A stretch of DNA of 49,903 nt from Candidatus Saccharimonadota bacterium (GTDB lineage Bacteria; Patescibacteriota; Saccharimonadia; Saccharimonadales; Saccharimonadaceae). Position 1 is the stretch's first letter, and each line of letters opens with the position of its first letter. Below are positions 33,303 through 42,900 of this stretch, in pieces. The notes beneath the pieces are model-generated. The model did no database searches, was not told where the DNA came from, and saw only the letters and a list, made by a program, of their open reading frames with translations. The position numbers and the translations under genes are program-made. The DNA is taken from NCBI GenBank assembly GCA_017433855.1, contig JAFRGM010000008.1, positions 1-49,903 of the forward strand. Direction: 5' to 3'.

Positions 33303-33715
33303 AGGATGACCTCGCGCGTATTTTCATCGGTATAATTGATATTAATAATATGGTGATGAGGGGGCAGTAGAGATTGGATAGATTCGCCCCATTCAATAAT
33401 GATAATTTGATGAGGATCAGAAAGTTTTTCGGAAAGATCATCTACCATAAGTCCTGGATCTGGCAGGCGATAAAAGTCGTAATGTGTAAGTATGCGACCA
33501 TCGGGTAATGCGTAAGTTTTGGAAATGGTATAGCTTGGGCTGGTGATGGGCTGGTTAATATTAAGACCACGAGCTAGGCCGCGCACAAAAGTAGTTTTGC
33601 CGGCGCCAACATCGCCCACAAGCTCAATAACCGTAGCCTCTGAAGTAGGGGACTTGAGGTTTTTGGCAAAGCTTTTGCCAAAATCTAGCATCTCTTGCTC
33701 GGATTGAATCTTCAT
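33299..33715 (-). CDS. tsaE: TsaE, tRNA threonylcarbamoyladenosine ATPase
   Basis: The 138-residue P-loop ATPase assists t6A synthesis. It has Walker A ELVGDVGAGKTTFVRGLARGL (about 38), ITSPSYTISKTY, HYDFYRL and IIIEWGES. The start at MKIQSEQEMLDFGK gives the normal family length and lies 6 nt after a TATAAT on the minus strand. A longer upstream frame would run through the divergent promoter and into murC and is rejected. tsaB follows with a 4-nt overlap. Confidence 0.93.
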   Translation of the reverse strand: MKIQSEQEMLDFGKSFAKNLKSPTSEATVIELVGDVGAGKTTFVRGLARGLNINQPITSPSYTISKTYALPDGRILTHYDFYRLPDPGLMVDDLSEKLSDPHQIIIIEWGESIQSLLPPHHHIININYTDENTREVIL

Positions 33716-33717
33716 TG

Positions 33718-33727
33718 TATAATTATA
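33718..33727. promoter_or_regulatory. overlapping divergent -10 boxes tsaE / murC
   Basis: TATAAT on the plus strand (33718-33723, for murC) and TATAAT on the minus strand (33727-33722, for tsaE) overlap by 2 bp. Each ends exactly 6 nt before its ATG. Only 14 bp separate the two start codons, so both messages should be leaderless. Confidence 0.75.
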
Positions 33728-33729
33728 GC

Positions 33730-34995
33730 ATGAAAATCTATATTTCTGGAATATCTGGGACCGGGATGGGGCCACTGGCGTTAATGGCAAAACAGGCCGG
33801 GATTGAGGTGTGTGGGTCAGACTTGAATAGGGGTGCGATATATGATGAATTAGTTGATGCTGGCGTAGATGTGGAGATTGGTGAGCAGGACGGAGAGTAT
33901 TTGCAAAGCCAGGCAGAGGGGCTAGATTGGTTTGTGCACACTTCGGCTTTACCGGAAAATCATCCGGAATTAATAATGGCAAAAAAGCTAGGAATCCGAG
34001 TATCTAAGCGAGATGATTTGACGGCTTTTTTGGTAGAAAAGTTGGGACTTAAAATGATTGCGGTTGCCGGAACACATGGCAAAACTACGACAACGGCAAT
34101 GACTGTATGGACGGCGCTAAAACTCGGATTACCGGTAGCGTACATTGTGGGGACGACACTAGGATTTGCGCCAAGTGGGGCGTACCATTTTGGTGATAAG
34201 TATTTTATTTATGAAGCAGATGAATATGACAGGAATTTTTTGAAGTACCATCCGTGGCTAGCGGTAATAACGTGCGTAAGTTATGATCATCCAGATATTT
34301 ATGCCACCGAGGCGGAATATCGTGCGGCATTTGGGCAATTTAAGATGCAAAGTGAGCGCGTAATTGAAGCGGCTGGGGAGGGTACGTTGGTGAGGGGGGT
34401 GAATGTGCCAGTGTTTGAAGCGGATGATTTTAGGTTGGCAGGAGCGGTACGCCGAAAGGATGCAGCGCTAGCTGGGGATGCAATCGGTGTGATGCTGCAG
34501 GATAGTGGTTTTGATGCGGACAAACAGCGAATAGTTGATATATTAAATCAGTTTCCAGGAGTGGGTAGGAGATTTGAAAAACTTGTAGATGGGATATACA
34601 CGGATTATGCGCATCATCCTGAGGAGATTGCGGCTACGGTGGAAATGGCGCGTGAGCAGGCAAAAATTGATGGAAAATCTGGTGTAGTGGTGGTGTATCA
34701 GCCACATCAAAACACAAGACAGCATGAGGTTAGGGACGGATATGTAGATGCGTTTAGTGGAGTAGATAAAATCTATTGGTTGCCGACATATTTGACACGG
34801 GAAAATCCGGCACTAAAAATACTTAGTCCAGCGGATTTGATTGATGGTTTGTCTAATCGCAGCGCAGCGGAAGCGGCGGAGCTGAATGATGAATTGTATG
34901 ATAACATTGTGCGGTGGCGTGACGATGGATATTTGGTGCTACTGATGGCGGCTGGCCCGGCGGATGGATGGTTGCGGGGCAAACTATTGGCTTAG
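33730..34995 (+). CDS. murC: UDP-N-acetylmuramate--L-alanine ligase family (MurC)
   Basis: The 421-residue Mur ligase shows an N-terminal Rossmann domain (MKIYISGISGTGMGPLALMA), the ATP-binding AVAGTHGKTTTT (about 109-120), a central YEADEYDRNFLKYHPWLAVIT, and a C-terminal part with YTDYAHHPEEIAAT and VVYQPHQNTR. MurC adds L-Ala to UDP-MurNAc; Mpl, the murein-peptide ligase, is the close alternative. Together with MurA this supports a self-made peptidoglycan. Leaderless start at 33730, and its stop lies 4 nt from the end of the convergent giant-protein gene. Confidence 0.9.
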   Translation: MKIYISGISGTGMGPLALMAKQAGIEVCGSDLNRGAIYDELVDAGVDVEIGEQDGEYLQSQAEGLDWFVHTSALPENHPELIMAKKLGIRVSKRDDLTAFLVEKLGLKMIAVAGTHGKTTTTAMTVWTALKLGLPVAYIVGTTLGFAPSGAYHFGDKYFIYEADEYDRNFLKYHPWLAVITCVSYDHPDIYATEAEYRAAFGQFKMQSERVIEAAGEGTLVRGVNVPVFEADDFRLAGAVRRKDAALAGDAIGVMLQDSGFDADKQRIVDILNQFPGVGRRFEKLVDGIYTDYAHHPEEIAATVEMAREQAKIDGKSGVVVVYQPHQNTRQHEVRDGYVDAFSGVDKIYWLPTYLTRENPALKILSPADLIDGLSNRSAAEAAELNDELYDNIVRWRDDGYLVLLMAAGPADGWLRGKLLA

Positions 34996-34999
34996 TGTT

Positions 35000-37900
35000 T
35001 TAGTACCTTGGTGCCAATTCATGCTGGTAGACCGTAGTCATAACACTAGATTCGCTAGCCTCAGCCATAGAATGTGCCCAAATTAGAGAAGATGTATCAT
35101 AATTGACTATTTCTGCTGGTGTACCAGATTGATTACCAATCGCATTACCGTAGGTGCGAGCTGGATTAATGGTGTTTGCAATGACAACGCCGTTAATGAC
35201 AAGCTGTGACAGTGAACGTTCACGGCTATTTAGCGCATTTTGTGTTTCTGAGCTATATCCATTGCATGTATGAACCGTGCCACCAGAAATCAGAATCGCA
35301 TCAATCCTACCTACGTTACAGTTGATTCTAATGTCCCCTGCAGCAGATATGATGATTTTTGGTATTTGCGTAGAAGAAGTTAGATTGGTAGAGCGCGCAT
35401 AGATATCGCCAGCGATTGTTATGCTCCCAGTGGCTTTTACGACTCTCGTAGCCATATTTGGCACATTGCCACCACTAATTGTCAAATCACCATTATAATA
35501 TGCATAACGAATATCTTTTCCGGTACCACTTGATGTTTGTGTGCCGACATAGTCTAGAATAATATTGTTAGAGATATTATTAGATGGATTGCTCGGCATG
35601 AAATAATCTACTAATGCCGTGCGGTTTTTTGCGGTATTGGTGTGAATATTTGCATTGCCTGATGCGGAGCCGTTTTGCCCACAGAGTATTCCCCAGTTTG
35701 AACTACTGGAAGTGAAATTTGCGAAAGATAGCGGCACTTGATTCCCACAGAAGTTATATGTTAGTCCACTTCTCGTTGATAAGCCATAAATAGTGTTTGT
35801 GCCAGTTCGTCCTAGCGCGGCGCCCGATGCTAAGTTCCTCACTAAGCCGTTAGCAATAATGCCTTCTTCCACCCATGAACCAAAATATGTTGCGCCGACA
35901 CGGTCTCCAGTATAATTATAGATTCCATATAAATTATATTTTTTTGTTACACCAGTAGACATTTCGCCATTTGAGAAGATTGAGCCACCAAGAACTTGCA
36001 GGGTCGGTTTCTTCACGATACGTGCACATTTTGGTGCAGAAATACGCCACATGCCATCACCATCCATGTTGTAGTAATTGGTATCGGCGCCGCTACTGGC
36101 TGGATAGACGGCGGCAGCAAAACACATGTAATCACCTGCGCTTGCGTCGTAAGCACTGTAGGTGCCATTGAGTGAAACACTGTTTCTGACGCCAGCTAAA
36201 TAGCTATTGGAGTTGAGCCTGCCTGAGTATGTTTCAACGTGGTCATTGCAAAGCCCGGCCTTACTTCCTAGAAAAGCACAGAGATTGTCGCTACGTACTA
36301 CCTGCTCACTACCACCATCTGTAGTGGAAACATAGCCTATGAGTCTAGCTCTAGCATTAGGAACTATAGTGGCATAATCTGCTTCAGTGGCATTATTATA
36401 TCTTGTGCCAACTGTAACATAGGCATTGTATACAGCGATTTCATCACCAGCAAATACTCTGGTACGGTCTATATCTAGAGAAATTGTATTATAGTAGTTA
36501 TATGGGACGTGTACGTAAGAACTATCACTGACGGAGCCACGAGTAGTTCTGCCTATGTTGTAGGTATTACAATGCTTAATGGTATGGTCACAGTCACAGA
36601 CGTCTTTAACGCAACGTGAACATGTGTAGGTGCTTCCGTCCTTATGCGTGCATGTCCTAGATTCGGTATGGTGCGGACAACTGCATGAGCAACAACTCTT
36701 CGTCCAGGAATGGTTGGTATCAATTTCTATAGAAGTTATCGGTTCACTCATTCTTCTGCCGTAACGATTGTCCGTACTAATAAAATCGTTGTAGCTTGTA
36801 CCGACATCACTATTGGTGACTCTGTAGTTATTGGCAATTCCTCGCTTAGTGGTATCGCCAGCGCTGTAAATAAACTCCTTTTGAAACGACGCAACTCTAT
36901 TGCCAGATAAATCATTGAAACCATATGGCGAGGATGTTGTAACGCGATAACCGCTAATCCAATCGAAATCCGTAGCGCTACGAAGTTGGATATAACCATT
37001 ATATGATCCGCAGCCTGGACAGCCGCTTGTTTTGCTGCTATCGTGATATGCCACTTCTGTTCCATTCCATTCTGTTACATTATGATACATATAATATTGT
37101 GCTCCTGGAAAGTAACAGTTTTGCCAGGCCACTACGTCACCCGGCATGGCATAGGTTGCATCATCTTGCCATCCACGATAAGTGCCGGCCAAACGAGTAT
37201 TCTTGGCTTTAGATATAACCGAAGTAATCCCGGAATCAGGACTGTAAGAAGAAAAACCGTGTGGTGCAAGTTCGCCATTTCCACACGTATCTGGCTGGCC
37301 GCCACCTACGATGACTTTGGTGCAGACTTTTGTGAGGGGTGTTAGAGTGCCACCTTTACCTACACTTACAGTTTCGCAAAAGAGATATTGGCCGGCGGTA
37401 CTAAAGCGCACATTGAATGATTCTCGGAAAATGTATTTGCTACCACCCGAGCTATAGCTACGATTCTCGGCGGCATAATAACCATCCTCCGCCACAGTAA
37501 GATTAGCAGTGCCGCTTCCTGCGATTCCAGAACGAAAACCACCATAGTTAGTGCCGCTTCGTTCTACTTTCCAAGATACATTGGAATCTTTTTGGGTAGA
37601 ATAGATATTATGTGAAAAAGTAATTGTGGCGGTTTGGTTTGTGTTGACGACTGCATCGGTGGTGTATACTACCTTGACCGGTGCAGTACCATTGATTCCG
37701 GTAGAAGAGTAGCCACCAACAGCACTGTTGGAAACATTGGATAGTGATAGATATGAAGCGGCGGGTTCTCTAGGAGCACAAAACCACGCTAATGGTCCAC
37801 TGGTGCCATTTTCATCCCAGGTAATTGGATATAATGAACTGCCATATTGCTCGCGCATGTTGTTGTATTGTTCTCGTACATAGTCCATTGGGAAGCCCAT

Positions 37901-38398
37901 TTCATAATATCTAGTATATCCGCCATAGGCTTCAGAGTCATAAAATGAGTTAGCGTTTTGATCGATACCCAAAAGACCCATTTGATGTTCACCATACACC
38001 TGAAGACCATTTTCACTGTCGCCGTAATCATAATCAAACTTAGCTACCATGGCGTAGCGCCAAAAACCATCGCCACGAGCACTACAATCTTGGTCTATTT
38101 TGCCGGCACCAATAAACTGACGATTGCCAGTTGAACCCATAATTTCTAGACTATCGCTCCCGTCGAGGCTAACACGTATACCGTCCTCTAGATAGCCATT
38201 ATTGCGCGCAGTATTCCAATCATACCATTTCCAAGTAGCGCCATAACAAGTAGAGAAAGGGCCATCGCAGGTTGGCGATCCGCCACTACCAGAACCAGTA
38301 CCATAATATGCAGCATGTGCTACATTGCCAAAAATCGTAGTCATTAGTGCAATAATGGCTACCGTAAAAATAGCTCTGTGGTGGTTTTTAATACTCAT
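35000..38398 (-). CDS. giant secreted surface protein (copy A)
   Basis: The 1,132-residue protein starts with a signal peptide (MSIKNHHRAIFTVAIIALM, cleavage after AHA near residue 27). The N-terminal region has YGTGSGSGG and FSTCYGATWKWYDW; next come Ser/Thr/Tyr-rich beta-type segments. A dense cysteine cluster follows (SCCSCSCPHH, TCTHKDGSTYTCSRC, CDCDHTIKHC), then a block RIVKKPTLQVLGGSIFSNG and a bactofilin- or beta-helix-like part (DLTISGG, SITIAGDIYA, DIRINC). The last 53 residues, ending YQHELAPRY, are identical to copy B. Function unknown; an adhesin or envelope fibre is plausible. GGAG precedes the ATG, which overlaps the upstream gene by 11 nt. Confidence 0.85.
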   Translation of the reverse strand: MSIKNHHRAIFTVAIIALMTTIFGNVAHAAYYGTGSGSGGSPTCDGPFSTCYGATWKWYDWNTARNNGYLEDGIRVSLDGSDSLEIMGSTGNRQFIGAGKIDQDCSARGDGFWRYAMVAKFDYDYGDSENGLQVYGEHQMGLLGIDQNANSFYDSEAYGGYTRYYEMGFPMDYVREQYNNMREQYGSSLYPITWDENGTSGPLAWFCAPREPAASYLSLSNVSNSAVGGYSSTGINGTAPVKVVYTTDAVVNTNQTATITFSHNIYSTQKDSNVSWKVERSGTNYGGFRSGIAGSGTANLTVAEDGYYAAENRSYSSGGSKYIFRESFNVRFSTAGQYLFCETVSVGKGGTLTPLTKVCTKVIVGGGQPDTCGNGELAPHGFSSYSPDSGITSVISKAKNTRLAGTYRGWQDDATYAMPGDVVAWQNCYFPGAQYYMYHNVTEWNGTEVAYHDSSKTSGCPGCGSYNGYIQLRSATDFDWISGYRVTTSSPYGFNDLSGNRVASFQKEFIYSAGDTTKRGIANNYRVTNSDVGTSYNDFISTDNRYGRRMSEPITSIEIDTNHSWTKSCCSCSCPHHTESRTCTHKDGSTYTCSRCVKDVCDCDHTIKHCNTYNIGRTTRGSVSDSSYVHVPYNYYNTISLDIDRTRVFAGDEIAVYNAYVTVGTRYNNATEADYATIVPNARARLIGYVSTTDGGSEQVVRSDNLCAFLGSKAGLCNDHVETYSGRLNSNSYLAGVRNSVSLNGTYSAYDASAGDYMCFAAAVYPASSGADTNYYNMDGDGMWRISAPKCARIVKKPTLQVLGGSIFSNGEMSTGVTKKYNLYGIYNYTGDRVGATYFGSWVEEGIIANGLVRNLASGAALGRTGTNTIYGLSTRSGLTYNFCGNQVPLSFANFTSSSSNWGILCGQNGSASGNANIHTNTAKNRTALVDYFMPSNPSNNISNNIILDYVGTQTSSGTGKDIRYAYYNGDLTISGGNVPNMATRVVKATGSITIAGDIYARSTNLTSSTQIPKIIISAAGDIRINCNVGRIDAILISGGTVHTCNGYSSETQNALNSRERSLSQLVINGVVIANTINPARTYGNAIGNQSGTPAEIVNYDTSSLIWAHSMAEASESSVMTTVYQHELAPRY
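35007..35162 (-). repeat. 156-bp inverted repeat, left arm
   Basis: This segment is the reverse complement of 43225-43380 with 154 of 156 positions identical; the differences are synonymous. It encodes the C-terminal end of copy A. Outside this arm the two genes are clearly diverged, so recent gene conversion or inversion is likely. Confidence 0.95.
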
Positions 38399-39254
38399 TG
38401 TTTTCTCCATAAATTGACTCGTATAATGAACCGTATTGTATTTGGTACCATTCGCCAGTTGCACTATCACCTTCGGCGTAACTGATTTTGGCCATCGCAT
38501 TAAAGTAATCTAATCTTTGTTCGTTGTCTAGTTTTTCAGTATCAATGGCCTCTGCTACGGCTAGTGCGGCTGCTGAGTCACCCATGCGTAAATACTGGAA
38601 GATTAAAGTCATTCGCGTACCAAACTCGGCCGTAGTGCCAGTATATTCTTGTAATTTTGTGTTAAGATATTCTACGGCTTCTTGTTGAGGTAGGCTTTCG
38701 GCTTCGGCTACCATATCCTCAATTACGGTGGGGAGATTTTCTATGACAGTTTCACCACTTGATGTTTCACCGTCACCATCACCATCTGGACATGTACTGG
38801 GTTTGCCGCTAGTATCGGCATCTGAATCAGCACTGGTATCAGAGCTGCTCTGCTCGTTGCTAGTATTACTCACAATGACAACGCCAGCAACTAAACCACC
38901 TAAGATTAGGACTGTTGCGATAATAATAATAGCGATAAGATATTTCTTGTGAGATTTTGGCTGAGAGGCAGAATTACTAGTTTTGAGGCGAGAAGGACTT
39001 TTACCACGACCGCTAAACATTTTAGTGAAAATGTTACGCGTTCGTGCTTTTTTCTTAGGGTTGGAATTGGGTGAGGGCAATTGCTGCGACGTTACAGTTG
39101 GCTGACTAGTGTTGTCTAGAGATTGGTTATTGATGGCTTTGCCGATTCTATCACGCAGAGTTTTACGCGCACGCGCATTAGCCTCAATCCGTTCTTGTAC
39201 AGATTTAGGTTTATTAACCGGCACTCCAGAATTATCAGTATTACTCTCCGCCAT
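38388..39254 (-). CDS. membrane-anchored protein with helical-repeat external domain (copy A)
   Basis: The 288-residue protein begins MAESNTDNSG. A basic, disordered cytoplasmic region (about 1-110: ERIEANARARKTLRDRIGKA, IFTKMFSGRGKSPSRLK) is followed by one membrane helix (KKYLIAIIIIATVLILGGLV, about 112-135) and a Ser/Asp/Gly linker (CPDGDGDGE). The helical, TPR-like external part contains EYLNTKLQEYTGTTAEFGTRMTL and AEGDSATGEWYQIQYGSLYESIYG. It is paralogous to the plus-strand gene at 39373 and always directly precedes a giant protein, so they may act as a pair. Leaderless start. Confidence 0.8.
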   Translation of the reverse strand: MAESNTDNSGVPVNKPKSVQERIEANARARKTLRDRIGKAINNQSLDNTSQPTVTSQQLPSPNSNPKKKARTRNIFTKMFSGRGKSPSRLKTSNSASQPKSHKKYLIAIIIIATVLILGGLVAGVVIVSNTSNEQSSSDTSADSDADTSGKPSTCPDGDGDGETSSGETVIENLPTVIEDMVAEAESLPQQEAVEYLNTKLQEYTGTTAEFGTRMTLIFQYLRMGDSAAALAVAEAIDTEKLDNEQRLDYFNAMAKISYAEGDSATGEWYQIQYGSLYESIYGENNEY

Positions 39255-39260
39255 AATCTT

Positions 39261-39266
39261 ATTATA
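39261..39266 (-). promoter_or_regulatory. -10 box of copy A operon
   Basis: TATAAT on the minus strand ends 6 nt before the ATG at 39254. Confidence 0.65.
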
Positions 39267-39372
39267 GCATAAAAAATTATCAAAAGCATTTAACATTTTC
39301 ACTAAAATATTTAGTGTTAATGCCGAAAAGAAGCATGTTAGACGACCAAAACTTACAAAAAATACTAAATGG

Positions 39373-39975
39373 TTGATTGTTATAATAACTTTGACTTTTT
39401 GTGTAGTCGGTAGCTTGACGGCGATTGTGATTAGTACGTTTAATACTAACCAAACGCAGGAAGAGTTGGCGGACGAGGAAGATGGTGGTGGTTGTCCAAT
39501 GGACGAAGATGGGGATTCCATCGTGGAAGATGATGAGGAAGCACAACAGAATATTACGAATATACTTAATGAGTTGAACGAGATGAGCGTTGGCGACTCA
39601 ATAGAATATCTTAATGAGAAGCTTGATGAGTATACGGGGACCAGCACGGAATTTGGTGTGCGAGAGACATTGATATACTTACTGATTCGCAACGGTGATA
39701 ATAATGCAGCTTTAGAATATTTAGAACAGATTGAGCCTGAGTCTTTGTCTGGTAAACAGTTTCTGGACTATTATGCAATGTATTACAAGACATATTCAGC
39801 TCTTGGAGAGGAGGAGACAGCGAATATCTATATGAATCAATATGCTGCTTTGTACGATGCTCTATATTGGGATACTGCACAGGATTATATTGACGAATAT
39901 ACTGCTGAAGAATATGATGACGAATGGATTGAGGGTGAAACTATAATAATAGAAGGGGAAAGACAGGATGAATAG
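39373..39975 (+). CDS. paralogue of the helical-repeat protein (copy B), 5'-truncated
   Basis: From 39373 (TTG) the frame gives 200 residues: a membrane helix (LIVIITLTFCVVGSLTAIVIS), an acidic linker (GGGCPMDEDGDS) and a TPR-like part matching copy A (EYLNEKLDEYTGTSTEFGVRETLIYLLIRNG, NIYMNQYAALYDALY), plus an acidic C-terminal extension. Homology continues upstream of any start codon: in-frame codons from 39289 read FNIFTKIFS, matching IFTKMFS of copy A. A TAG at 39265 closes the frame and no ATG exists between, so the N-terminal part has been lost. Translation may begin at a TTG or be impaired. The giant-protein ATG overlaps its stop by 8 nt. Confidence 0.65.
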   Translation: MIVIITLTFCVVGSLTAIVISTFNTNQTQEELADEEDGGGCPMDEDGDSIVEDDEEAQQNITNILNELNEMSVGDSIEYLNEKLDEYTGTSTEFGVRETLIYLLIRNGDNNAALEYLEQIEPESLSGKQFLDYYAMYYKTYSALGEEETANIYMNQYAALYDALYWDTAQDYIDEYTAEEYDDEWIEGETIIIEGERQDE

Positions 39976-42900
39976 AGGAAGACTCTTTAGCGTTATGGTA
40001 TTATTAATGCTGGCGGTGATGTGCCTATGTTCTAGTGATGCCTATGCTGATTATACTGGTACTGGTACTGGACAGGGTGGTTTTGCTGGGTGCCAGGGTC
40101 CACTCTCGACGTGTTATGGGGCGGCATGGCAGTGGTATAGCTTTAGGGATATTCAGGCTGGATTACATGAAAAGGACGGTATCTTCTATAATGGTAACAA
40201 TACATATACTATTACTGGTACTGTAAGTAGTTTACGCTCATTCGCAAGGGGGACGACTATTAATGTTGATGGTAGCTATGGGAGCTGTAGTGATTCAGAT
40301 TTTGGTTTATGGCGCTACGCGATGTATGCGATGCGTGACTATAAGTATGGGGCGCAAGAAAATTATTTGCAGGTTTATGGAAATCGCCAGGTTGGCGTAG
40401 TTGGTATTGATAGCAATCCGGACTTTGTGTTTGACTCTCAATATTATGGGGGTGCTATGAATTATATTGATGGTATTGGCAAAACGATGGATGATGCGTG
40501 GGAGCAATACAATTGGGCGCAGAAAACTTTTCCGGGCGAATACAATATAAACTGGAACAAAATCTCTGGTGCGGATGGACCGCTTGCTTGGTTTTGCGCT
40601 CCAGAAAAACCCGATGGCGAGGTTAATTATTACACAGAGTCGTTGGTAAATTATGATAATAGTTCTTATAAAAGTACCGGTATTAATGGTGCGCAGCCAG
40701 TGAAAACTGTTTACGTCAATAAGTCGATTGAAGTTAATAACTACGTTGCGGTAAATTTTAGACATAATTTATATGCGAATTATGCAGCGCAAGGGGTACA
40801 GTATGATATAGAGAGAAGTACTTCAATTCCTAGCTATGGTGCTTATGATAGTGATCCTGGTTTTAATATTTATGGTGGGTATGAATATAGTAACACTAAT
40901 ACGACAGATTTCTCAGTGTCAAAAAATAGCTACTATGTGCCTTCTCTGCAAGCGACGAGGGGATATTTTATACAAGATTCTTATAGAATGATCTTTTATG
41001 CGGAGGGAACGTATGAATTTTGTGAAAAAGTGGTGGTTGAGGGTGCTGGCTATGATGAGGAATCTCGTAGCAGTAAGCCATTAACTCAATCGTGTATTAG
41101 AATTATAGCATATCGTAAGAATACTTTTAATTCCGCTGTCTGCGGAAAAGGTGGCGAGCTTGGCACATATACACCAAGCTCTGGTACGACTTGGGTGCTC
41201 TCAAAGGCCAATAATAGTAGATTGAGGACGCTTTATAGCGGATGGAAGGAGAAGGTTTATGCGATGCCTGGTGACATGGTGGCTTGGACGAATTGTTATT
41301 TTCCGGGTGCGCAATTTTACGCCAACTATGGCGTAACTGAAATAAAGGGCTATGGAGGTGTAGTAGGTAAGCACGGTCAAGAAAAGTATTGCGGATGTAC
41401 GTCCAATACTTACAAAACTTATAAGGACTATACGACTTTTGATTGGACCAATAAATATCAGGTAAGAACGTCATCTCCATGGGGCCTAAATAATATGTCT
41501 GGTGGTGGGTGGTATGCAAATATGCAAGATTTTGGTATGTACGCTGTAGGCGATACGACATCTAGGGACACGAGGAATAATTATAAGATTAGATACAATG
41601 ATGATGTTGGTAAGGAGTTTTACGATACAATCTCTACTGATTCAAACCCAATATCGGCTGGTTGGTACGCTGAAAATCACCCATGGCACTGGCAATGTTG
41701 CTCGTGTAAATGCGGCTGTAGGAGCTATACTTGCCGTACAAGGAACGGTGGCACTAGAACGTGTCGTACGCCAGTGGGCTGTCAATGTGATCATACAATT
41801 TATCATTGCAATACTTACAATGTTGGTAATCCAACTTTAGGCACAGACTCAAAAACGTCCACCGTGGTTGTACCATATAATTATGTTAATACTGTGAGTT
41901 TGACGCTGGGTAGTGGTGATGTATATGCTGGCGAAACGATTTCGGTAACTAAAGCAAGTGTTACCACTGAAACGAGGTATAATGAAGCGACGGAGAATGA
42001 ATATGCGACGATTGTACGTGATGCAAAAATGAAGTTAACGGCGTATATTTCGGACACGAATACCGGTACTGAGCAAGTGAGTAATAGATATGGCGACGAA
42101 ATATGTAAGTATTTTACGAGTAAACAATGTGCAGAGGTAGATAGCAGGACGCAAAATTTAAACACTGGCGATAATGAAGATAGTCTGCGTGGCGATACGA
42201 CAAATGTATTTGCAGGCTCTTATAACGTTTTTGATGCGAGTGCCGGCGATTATATGTGTTTTGTGATGTCAGTATTTCCAGCAACGAGTGGTGATGATTT
42301 AAATACAGCTGTTTCTGGTGACGGAATGTGGAGAATTTCAGCTCCGCAGTGTAGATTGATTGTAAAAAAGCCGAGTATGCAGGTTTTGGGTGGGAGTGTT
42401 TTTTCGAATGGTGCTATCAATACCTATAATACTATATCAACTAAGCATAATTTATTTAATATCAGCAATTATTATCCGCATAATGCAGGTGCAACATATT
42501 TTGGTTCGTGGGTAGAAGAGGCGGTAATTGCAAATGGTGTTGTTAATGGTTTGGCGTCTGGTGCGGCGTTGGGGCGAAGCGGCACAAATACTATTTATGG
42601 CTTATCTGCTCCGTATGACTTTTGTAAAAATCAAGTGCCTTTGTCGTTTGCTAATTTTAGCGCAGCTAGTACTGAGCTTGGGCAGATTTGTGGACAAGGT
42701 GCTGATTCTGCGGGTAAGGCAAATATTCATACTAATACCGCGATTAATCGCACCGCGTTACTGAACTATTTTTTGCCGAGCAATTTGACGGATGCTGGCG
42801 TTAGCAGTGTAACTTTAGGATACGATGAGGGTGTGCAGATTGCAAGCGGTACTGGAAAGGATATTAGATATGTTTATCACGACGGCGATTTGACGGTCAC

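Noticed and set aside
33299-33982. Longer tsaE frame starting at 33982.
   Set aside because: The extra N-terminus would overlap the divergent promoter and murC and has no TsaE homology.
38388-39692. Long minus-strand frame giving the copy A partner 434 residues.
   Set aside because: The part beyond 39254 is antisense to the copy B gene and lies upstream of the promoter at 39261-39266.
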